The position numbers were made by a program, and so were the translations under genes. A stretch of 64,000 nt of DNA from Cognatishimia sp. F0-27. Its GTDB lineage: Bacteria; Pseudomonadota; Alphaproteobacteria; Rhodobacterales; Rhodobacteraceae. Within the stretch, counting starts at the first letter, position 1. Each line of letters starts with the position of its first letter. The notes beneath the pieces are model-generated. The model had not been told where the DNA came from. It made no database searches and saw only the letters and a program-made list of their open reading frames with translations. Shown piece by piece: positions 34,477-41,194 of the stretch. Location: NCBI RefSeq assembly GCF_020667845.1, contig NZ_JAFMPQ010000015.1:1-64000 (forward strand). Direction: 5' to 3'.

Positions 34477-35541
34477 TCAGGCCGCGCCCTTGGCAACCAG
34501 TGCGTCGGCAACGCTTCGGAACGCTTGCGCCTGAGGGCTGTCAGGTTGGCTGGCTGTGATCGGCGCCCCGCCATCGGCCGCAAGCCGAATATCGAGGTGA
34601 AGCGGGATCTCCGCCAGCAACGGCACGCCGAGCTTGGCGGCTTCGGCGGCAACGCCACCATGGCCGAACACGTGCTCCTCGTGACCGCATTTCGAACAGA
34701 TGTGGGTCGACATGTTCTCGATCATGCCGGTGATTGGCACCTTGAGCTGGTTGAACATGTCGATCCCCTTACGCGCATCGAGCAAGGCCACGTCCTGTGG
34801 CGTCGATACGATGACCGCACCGTCGACCTGAAATTTCTGGGTCAGGGTCATCTGCACATCGCCGGTGCCGGGCGGCAGATCGACAAGAAGCACGTCGAGC
34901 GCGCCCCATTGCACCTGGTTCATCATCTGCTGCAAGGCGCCCATGAGCATCGGCCCGCGCCAGACGACCGCTTGATCCTCGTTGGTCATCAGTCCGATGG
35001 ACATCATCGTGACGCCGTGGTTGCGCATCGGCAGGATCGTCTTGCCGTCAGGGCTTGCGGGTCTGCCGGACACGCCAAGCATCCGCGGCTGCGACGGCCC
35101 GTAAACATCGGCATCCAACAATCCGACCCGTCGTCCGGCCTGTGCAAGCGCAACGGCGAGATTGGCGGAAACGGTTGATTTGCCGACGCCACCCTTGCCG
35201 GAAGCGATCGCAAGGATGCGATCCACGCCCGGAACCTTCTGCGGTCCGCTGGGCTCCGCGGCTTTTTGTGGCTTGAGGTCAGGCGGCGCGGCGGGCGCGG
35301 AATGACCGGTCAGCACGATCGAGACTTTTGTGACGCCGTCGAGCGCGCCCAGAACCCTTTCGGCTTCTGCCTTGACCGCCTCGTAAGCCGCGGCCTGAGA
35401 GGGCGCGATTTCCATGACAAACCGGACAGACCCGTCCTCGCCGACATTCAGCGCGCGCATCACGCCTGCGCTGACGATATCCTCGCCACCAGGGTCGCGG
35501 ACGGTCTTGAGCCGTTCCAATACTGCTTCACGAGAGGCCAC
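34477..35541 (-). CDS. mrp: Mrp/NBP35 (ApbC) family iron-sulfur cluster carrier ATPase
   Basis: Cytosolic P-loop ATPase that carries and delivers 4Fe-4S clusters. The 354-residue product has an N-terminal DUF59/MIP18-like domain (1-85), deviant Walker A GKGGVGKST near 115-123, and switch-like LLDADVYGPSQP near 141. The cluster-binding C-x-x-C is in HICSKCGHEE near 284-290. In this setting, next to a polyferredoxin and formate dehydrogenase genes, it probably matures the Fe-S subunits. It lies between the ligase-like gene and DUF6494 gene, all on the minus strand. It could also be the housekeeping Mrp of the cell. Confidence 0.9.
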   Translation of the reverse strand: MASREAVLERLKTVRDPGGEDIVSAGVMRALNVGEDGSVRFVMEIAPSQAAAYEAVKAEAERVLGALDGVTKVSIVLTGHSAPAAPPDLKPQKAAEPSGPQKVPGVDRILAIASGKGGVGKSTVSANLAVALAQAGRRVGLLDADVYGPSQPRMLGVSGRPASPDGKTILPMRNHGVTMMSIGLMTNEDQAVVWRGPMLMGALQQMMNQVQWGALDVLLVDLPPGTGDVQMTLTQKFQVDGAVIVSTPQDVALLDARKGIDMFNQLKVPITGMIENMSTHICSKCGHEEHVFGHGGVAAEAAKLGVPLLAEIPLHLDIRLAADGGAPITASQPDSPQAQAFRSVADALVAKGAA

Positions 35542-35544
35542 GGG

Positions 35545-35736
35545 TTACTCCTGTCCCTTGATCTCGCCATTGACCTCATGGGTCATGCCGAGCTCTTCAA
35601 TGGTGACAACCGCCTTGATGGCATAAGTCTTTGCGCCTCCTTCGGCCTCGCGCACGGCGTCTTCGATGGCTTGCTGCGAGGTGACCCCCACCTGTTTCAG
35701 GAATTTCCGCATCGACATGTTGAAATCGTCGCTCAT
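35545..35736 (-). CDS. DUF6494 family small protein
   Basis: A 63-residue protein starting MSDDFNMSMRKFLKQVGVTS and ending VNGEIKGQE. It seems to match DUF6494, seen beside Mrp and formate dehydrogenase genes; recognition is from memory. A predicted helix (VTSQQAIEDAVREAEG) and a beta region (AIKAVVTIEELGMTHEV) suggest a small folded domain. It is three bases from the mrp gene and so is co-transcribed. The function is unknown. Confidence 0.7.
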   Translation of the reverse strand: MSDDFNMSMRKFLKQVGVTSQQAIEDAVREAEGGAKTYAIKAVVTIEELGMTHEVNGEIKGQE

Positions 35737-35804
35737 GGTCTCTCACTCCCCTTGGACCGGATTGGAATTTGACGGATCGAAAGGTTGCATCTTACGATAC
35801 AGCC

Positions 35805-36542
35805 ATGCGTATTCTCTCTGCCCTGTGCCTTGCCCTGTTCCCTCTTGCCGCATTCGCGCAAGAGGATGCCGTTCGCCTTTATGCTCCGCCGAGCCTTGTG
35901 GACACGGGAGTGTTCAAACACATCCTCCCCCGCTTCTCGCTCAAGACGCAGGTTCGGGTCACCCTTGTCGATGCCGCCAACGACGCTGACCTCGTGATCG
36001 GGCCCGACGGGCGTGCGCTGTTTCAGGACGCTGTCACCACCTGGCACCTTGAGCAACGCGACACCGACAACGCGAAGGTCGCGCGCTTCGCGGAATGGCT
36101 CCGGTCCGATGTGGGGCAACGGACCCTGTTTGGTTACGCGCCGGAGGGGGCGGCTCTGTTCCAGCCGCCGGCCAAGACCGAAACCGTTGTCGTGGCCGTC
36201 GAGATCAGCGGTGATGTCGGGCTTGGGGCGGAGGTCAGCGCGCTCAAATGCGCCCGCTGCCACGCAGTGACCGAGGCGGGCCGAAAGAACGACATCGGCT
36301 CGACCCCCTCCTTTTTCCTGCTTCGTGGCATGGGTGACTGGCAGGAGCGGTTCGAGGTGTTCTACGTTCTCAAACCGCATGGAGCCTTTACCCAGATCGA
36401 CGGGGTTACGGAGCCGTTCCCGCCGGAACGCCCGTCGCCGATAGTTCCGATCCAGATGACGCTGGAAGAGGTCGAGGCGGTGCTGGCCTATGTTGAAAGC
36501 CTGCCCCCCGCCGATCTCGGAGCACCGCTTGAACATCAGTGA
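35805..36542 (+). CDS. Exported cytochrome c fused to a short TupA-like binding-protein domain
   Basis: The 245-residue precursor has a Sec signal, MRILSALCLALFPLAAFAQ (cleavage near 19). Residues 23-60 (LYAPPSLVDTGVFKHILPRF and a following 'VRVTLVDAAND') resemble the start of tungstate-binding TupA proteins, and 'VARFAEWLRSDVGQRTLFGY' near 95-115 resembles their C-terminal part, while the large middle of TupA is missing. A C-A-R-C-H heme c motif follows near 147-151, with a possible Met ligand in VPIQMTLEE. It is thus a periplasmic monoheme protein with an odd remnant of a metal-oxyanion receptor. It is convergent with the polyferredoxin gene, overlapping by four bases. The role is unknown; electron acceptor or sensor for the formate dehydrogenase are options. 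Confidence 0.7.
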   Translation: MRILSALCLALFPLAAFAQEDAVRLYAPPSLVDTGVFKHILPRFSLKTQVRVTLVDAANDADLVIGPDGRALFQDAVTTWHLEQRDTDNAKVARFAEWLRSDVGQRTLFGYAPEGAALFQPPAKTETVVVAVEISGDVGLGAEVSALKCARCHAVTEAGRKNDIGSTPSFFLLRGMGDWQERFEVFYVLKPHGAFTQIDGVTEPFPPERPSPIVPIQMTLEEVEAVLAYVESLPPADLGAPLEHQ

Positions 36543-38485
36543 TCGCGCCGTTTGCTGAGGTAGTCGTCCGTCGTCCGCACTCTGGGCCGTTCCCCCGCGG
36601 CAAACGGGTTGTCCTTGGCGTGGTATTGCGCGTTGATCCGGCAATCGTCGCACATCTGGATCAACTTGAGCTTTTCACCATCTGCAAACATGGAATGCGC
36701 GCTGAGCTTTTCGGTGATCTTGTCGATGGTGGATTTCACCCCGAAAAGGGACCCGCACTCGATGCAGGCAAAGGGCTCCTCTTCGTTGATGACTTCCTGG
36801 CGCAGCGCGGCGTCGGTGAGGTCCAGCCGGGGTTCCAGCGTGATCGCATCTTCCGGGCAGATATTCGCGCAAAGCCCACATTGCAGGCAGGCGTCCTCCT
36901 GAAAACGCAGCTGCGGGCGGTCGGGATTGTCACCAAGCGCTCCGGAGGGACAAAGCGAGACGCAGGAAAGGCACAGGGTGCAAGCGCTGTCGTCAACCAC
37001 CACGGCGCCGTAGGGCGCGCCTTGCGGCAGCGGCACGTGTTCGGTGTCCGGCAGAAGCGCGCGTGCGGCTTGCCGTGTGATCTGGCGGCGGGTGCCAAGC
37101 GGTCGCACAGGCGTTGCGATCGCCGCCGGCACCGCAGCATCGTAGAGCGCATCGCTCACGGCATCCGGGTCGGGCGTGTCGAGCGCGTGGACCTTCTCCG
37201 TGCCCGCCACCGCCTGCGCGAGTGCAATCTGCGCGTCGAGCGCGGCACGGTCGGTCTTCGGGCCGCAAAGGATGGTGACGCTCGCAAAGCCTGCGGCCAG
37301 CGCGGCCAGTGCCTCGGCGTGGCCAAAACCGTTCAGCGCCGCAACCTCCATGGGGATCACATCGGCAGGGAGACCCCGGCCGAACCGCGCGGCGAGACGG
37401 ACCATTTCTGCGCCGTGGCTTTCGGTGACAAGCAGGCGCGGGGCTGTGCCGCCGGCGTCAAGATATGCTTTTGCCAGCGTCTGAACGCGCCGGAACGACA
37501 GGTCCACCGGCGGTGCATCATAGGAAATCGCGCCAGACGGGCAGACTGCGGAGCATGCGCCGCAGCCGGCGCAAACCATCGGGTCGACGCTCACATGATC
37601 CCCGTCCGGGCTGATCGCGCCCGTGGGGCAGAGGTCGAGGCACCGCGTGCAGCCGGTCTGCTCGGCACGCGAATGCGCACAAAGCAGGCTTTCGAGCTTA
37701 ACGTAGAGCGGCTTTTCAAAGGTGCCGACAAGATGCGAGGCGGCCATCACCGCCGCCGATACGCTTGGCGCGTGGGACGGGTCGGCGCGGACATACCCAT
37801 CGCGTTTTTCATGCGCCGGAAAGAGCGGGGTGTCGCCGCGCAGATCGAGAATGATGTCGCATTCCGAGGTCGCGCCATCGCGCGGCGGTGTCAGTCCAAA
37901 CCCGCCACGGCCACCGGGTTCGACCATTTGCAAGGCGTCGATGCGCACGGAAAACTGCCCCAGCGCGCCGGTTGCGGATTTCAGGCGGCCGACGACCACA
38001 TCGAATTCACGCGACGGGGGGATCTCCGATGCACCGGCGAGCAGGACGGTGACGCCAAGATGGTCCTTCAGCATGTCGGCCGCGGCGAGCGCCACCTCCG
38101 CCGGCCCGAGGATGAGGCACAAACCCTCCGAGATGACGTCGAGCGTTTTTTCGGGCGGCTTTGGCAACATCGCCTCCGCCACCAGGGCGGACATTTTGGG
38201 TAGTGTCGGGGCGTCATCCGCTGTCCACCCGGCCCTGTCGCGCAGGTCGATCAAGGGGGGGACGTCGGTGCCCAGCTCCTCGGCGAGCTCCTCGAAAATT
38301 CGTGACTCTTGCATGCAACAAATTGCGGCATCCCCCGTTTGCAAGGCGGCCGCGGCCTGGTTGATCTGGGTGGTGCACAGTGCCGAACAGGCTGGTTTCA
38401 CCTCCAGTCCAGTCGCTTTTGCCAAGCCTTCGGTGTCAACAGATTGACTTCCCAAACAGTCACATGTTATCAGTGACTTGATCAT
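36539..38485 (-). CDS. 4Fe-4S polyferredoxin of the formate dehydrogenase island
   Basis: The 648-residue protein starts MIKSLITCDCLGSQSVDTEG and has an N-terminal domain with several cysteines (CDCLGSQ, ACSALC, ICCMQE). Four ferredoxin-type motifs follow: CTRCLDLCPTGA near 270, CAGCGACSAVCPSGA near 294, CTLCLSCVSLCPSGA near 483 and CLQCGLCANICPEDA near 515, plus FACIECGSLFG near 555. A HdrA/CoF-like nucleotide domain was not recognised. GGGGAG five bases before the ATG at 38485 fixes the start; upstream extension through 39694 is a shadow of other genes. It probably passes electrons in the cytoplasm for the formate dehydrogenase or for its maturation. Confidence 0.82.
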
Positions 38486-38827
38486 GAATTCTCTCCCCAT
38501 GGAACGCGCTTTCCGAAGCCGTTCAACCCCCCGTTCCGGCGCCACAGCGTAGTCCCGATTCGAACTGCTCGGCAACCGCATTTCCGTGTCGGCGCCCGTG
38601 CCGGACCTCCAACTGCGCCTGTGATTCGGGCGGGGTGATTCGGGAAATTTGCATCGACCCAATCCTGACAAAAATAATCTATTTAGACAGAATGTCCCTG
38701 ATCGGCTGTCGGGCCGGGTAAAACCGTTCCGAACTGTCTGGATCTGCAATTGGATACCGTTGTGCACCAATTGGGTCTTTTCAGACTGCCTAATTCTGAC
38801 GCACGATGAAAACCGAGGAGGACAGTC
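38486..38827. promoter_or_regulatory. Divergent promoter region of the formate dehydrogenase operon
   Basis: A 342-base region between the polyferredoxin gene and the DUF3305 gene, AT-richer near 38670-38800. The inverted repeat CAATTGG (38748-38754) and CCAATTG (38768-38774) with a 13-base spacer may be a regulator site. GGAGGA before the TTG at 38828 is the ribosome binding site of DUF3305. No -12/-24 sigma-54 element was recognised. Confidence 0.45.
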
Positions 38828-39394
38828 TTGATCCACAACCCGAACATGTATCGGACGATGCCCGTCGGAGTCGTGCTGCGGCGGACGCCCGGCGTCACGC
38901 GTTGGGTGAAGCATCACTGGACTGTATCCGCAGCCTTGCCGGGGGCCGGACCTGCGAACTGGCGGGTTCTGCGCACAGACGGCGACGCGGTCGAGTATCA
39001 CGCCGCAACCGTCACGCTGGAGCTGCATGGTGCCGATACCGAAGCCTATGTGCACGGTCTTCAGGCGGCGGTTCCAAGCCTTTACGTTGTGCTGCGAGAA
39101 ACGGATGCGGGTGAAGATCCTCTCGAGATCCTTCTGGTGACCGCTTCTCCCTACGAGGCCCAGGATTATACCGACAGCGGCGAAGAGATCGTGGAGCGGC
39201 TTCCGATGCCGCCGGCGATGATTGCCTGGGTGCAAGACTTTGTCGATGCATTCCACGAAGAGGAAGTCTTCGTGAAGCGGCGTCGGGACAAGAAGCGGAC
39301 CGACCTTGTGGAAGACGGGATCGGCGATCCGCGCATTGCCTCGTCCTCCGATGTCTATGCATCGCCCGCCCTCAAGCGCCGGAGACTGAATTGA
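38828..39394 (+). CDS. DUF3305 family formate dehydrogenase accessory protein
   Basis: The 188-residue product begins (TTG start) MIHNPNMYRTMPVGVVLRRT and includes the DUF3305 hallmarks VTRWVKHHWTVSAALPG, then LELHGADTEAYVHGLQAAVP and the VTASPYEAQDY segment. DUF3305 and DUF3306 genes regularly precede torD and fdh genes in alphaproteobacteria. The TTG start is preferred because AGGAGGA lies just upstream. It is cytoplasmic without a signal. Its role in the assembly of the enzyme is inferred from context. Confidence 0.85.
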   Translation: MIHNPNMYRTMPVGVVLRRTPGVTRWVKHHWTVSAALPGAGPANWRVLRTDGDAVEYHAATVTLELHGADTEAYVHGLQAAVPSLYVVLRETDAGEDPLEILLVTASPYEAQDYTDSGEEIVERLPMPPAMIAWVQDFVDAFHEEEVFVKRRRDKKRTDLVEDGIGDPRIASSSDVYASPALKRRRLN

Positions 39395-39425
39395 TGGCTT
39401 TGATGCTTGCCCGCATGGTGTGCAC

Positions 39426-40079
39426 ATGAGTGCGTTCTGGGAACGCCGCAAGGCCGCGGTGGCGGCCGAAGAGGAGGCCGCGCGGCTTGAGCGCGAAGCC
39501 GCGCTTGCCGCTGAACAGGAAGCCGCCCTTGCAGAGCAGTGCGACGAAGAGCTGTTGGCCGAGAAAGGACTGAAGGAGCCCGAAGCGCTCGACAGTCCCG
39601 AAGAAATCCGCGCCTTCCTGAACGAGGCCTTGCCGCAGCGGCTCAAGACCCGCGCATTGCGCCGTATGTGGCGGCTGAACCCGACGCTCGCCAATCTCGA
39701 CGGTCTCGTCGATTACGGAGAAGACTTCACTGACGCCGCCACGGTCGTCGAGAATCTTCAGACCGCGTATCAGGTTGGCAAAGGGATGCTGAAATCCATC
39801 GAAGCCTATGCCGCCGAAGCCGAAGCCAAGGAACGCGCCCAAGAAGAAGCGCTGGCTGGTGTTTCACAGGGTGAGGCCGGAGAGGCAAGCGCCGACGTCG
39901 CGCAAGCGCCAACCCTGACCGACGGCGAGGACCTCGCGCGCGACGAAGACGACGCGCCCGCGCCCGAGGCAGCGCATGACCCGGAGCCCTATGCCTGGGC
40001 CGAGACAGATGAAACCGACACGATGCCTGCGCCGTCCAGCCGCCGAATGCGGTTTGCGTTTGACGGCGCCCAGACATGA
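39426..40079 (+). CDS. DUF3306 family formate dehydrogenase accessory protein
   Basis: The 217-residue protein starts MSAFWERRKAAVAAEEEAAR, a charged coiled-coil region (5-50), followed by the conserved AFLNEALPQRLKTRALRRMW and RLNPTLANLDGLVDYGEDFT region near 70-105 that defines DUF3306. The tail is acidic and disordered (150-217). It overlaps the torD start by four bases. The family's occurrence with formate dehydrogenase genes points to an assembly role, mechanism unknown. Confidence 0.85.
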   Translation: MSAFWERRKAAVAAEEEAARLEREAALAAEQEAALAEQCDEELLAEKGLKEPEALDSPEEIRAFLNEALPQRLKTRALRRMWRLNPTLANLDGLVDYGEDFTDAATVVENLQTAYQVGKGMLKSIEAYAAEAEAKERAQEEALAGVSQGEAGEASADVAQAPTLTDGEDLARDEDDAPAPEAAHDPEPYAWAETDETDTMPAPSSRRMRFAFDGAQT

Positions 40080-40696
40080 CCGAGGATCCGATGACGGCCG
40101 CACCCGATACGACCATTTCTGAAGAAGACCGCCTGCGGGCGGATCTCTATAACTTTCTGGGCGTGATCCTTGCGGGCCCGCCGGATGACATGCTGCTCGA
40201 ACAGACCGCGGGTCTGTCCGGCGACGACAGCGATCTTGGTCAGGCAATCACCACCTTGGCCAAGCTGGCCAAGGTCTCCAAGTCCAAGGCCGTCGAAAGC
40301 GAATACACCAAGCTCTTCATCGGCTTGGGGCGCGGCGAGCTTTTGCCCTATGCAAGCTACTACATCACCGGGTTCCTGAATGAGAAACCGCTCGCACTTC
40401 TGCGGCAGGACATGTCGGCGCGGGGATTGGCGCGGGCGGATAATACTTTCGAGCCGGAAGACAACATTGCCAGCCTGATGGAAATGATGGGCGCGATGAT
40501 CGTCGGACGGTTCACGGCGCCTGCGACCCTCGCTCAGCAGAAGACCTTCTACAACAAGCATATCGGTCCCTGGGCGGCCCATTTCTTTGCCGACCTCGAA
40601 GGCGCCAAGAACTCGGTGTTTTACGCGCCCGTGGGCACCGTCGGGCGCGCGTTCATTGAGATCGAGAGCGAGGCGTTTCGGATGAGCGGCGACTAA
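40076..40696 (+). CDS. TorD-family chaperone
   Basis: Cytoplasmic chaperone for a Tat-exported molybdo/tungsto-enzyme; here the likely client is FdhA. The 206-residue all-helical protein has RADLYNFLGVILAGPPDD near 24-41, then EYTKLFIGLGRGELLPYASY, the family's conserved Y-x-x-L-F and P-Y-x-S-x-Y pattern. The start overlaps DUF3306 (ATGA); a second ATG at 40091 with GAGGA close by is also possible. A roughly 125-base gap follows before the small Tat gene. Confidence 0.88.
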   Translation: MTEDPMTAAPDTTISEEDRLRADLYNFLGVILAGPPDDMLLEQTAGLSGDDSDLGQAITTLAKLAKVSKSKAVESEYTKLFIGLGRGELLPYASYYITGFLNEKPLALLRQDMSARGLARADNTFEPEDNIASLMEMMGAMIVGRFTAPATLAQQKTFYNKHIGPWAAHFFADLEGAKNSVFYAPVGTVGRAFIEIESEAFRMSGD

Positions 40697-40822
40697 GCCG
40701 CCACGCAATCCGCGGGAGATCCCGCGGCCACCCGGTGCGCCTTTGCCGGCGCACCGATCAAGCGGCAGGAGACTGCCGGAAACCGGGGCCGAAAGGCCTC
40801 AGACATGACTGGGAGACCCATC

Positions 40823-41008
40823 ATGGCACAGGAAAAAGAGGCTTCGCGCCGCGATTTCCTCAAACTGGCCGGAACCACGGCGCCGCTCGCGGCAGTTGCG
40901 GTTGCGACTTCGGGTGGTGCTGCGGAAGCCGCAGAGCCCGACCTGACATCGGAAAAGATGCAGGACACGGCGCATACACGCGCCTATCTCGCCAGCGCCC
41001 GCTTCTAA
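40823..41008 (+). CDS. Formate dehydrogenase region Tat-target peptide
   Basis: A 61-residue protein with the twin-arginine motif SRRDFLKLAG near 8-17, a hydrophobic stretch to about 35 and a short tail. It matches the short 'formate dehydrogenase region TAT target' family that precedes fdhA in many proteobacteria. GGGAGA lies about 9 bases before the ATG at 40823. It may be a small exported subunit; function is unknown. Confidence 0.85.
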   Translation: MAQEKEASRRDFLKLAGTTAPLAAVAVATSGGAAEAAEPDLTSEKMQDTAHTRAYLASARF

Positions 41009-41194
41009 GTCCCGGGGAACCGGGAGGCCGAAAACGGTCACCGGGGGAACCACGGATTTTCGAGGGACGCACGCTACGCCCGGCCCGCTTCGGACGCAGC
41101 ATCGTGGTAGAACAACTGGTTGCGTGACGCCCGACCGTTCTGCCGTTTCGTAGCCCGGCGCCGTGACATTGGTGTCGAGGAGGGAGAAGAAAAC

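Noticed and set aside
38486-39694. Minus-strand frame continuing the polyferredoxin upstream to give a 1052-residue protein
   Set aside because: The ATG at 38485 has a GGGGAG ribosome binding site and a family-like start; the upstream part is antisense to the DUF3305 and DUF3306 genes and has no domain features.
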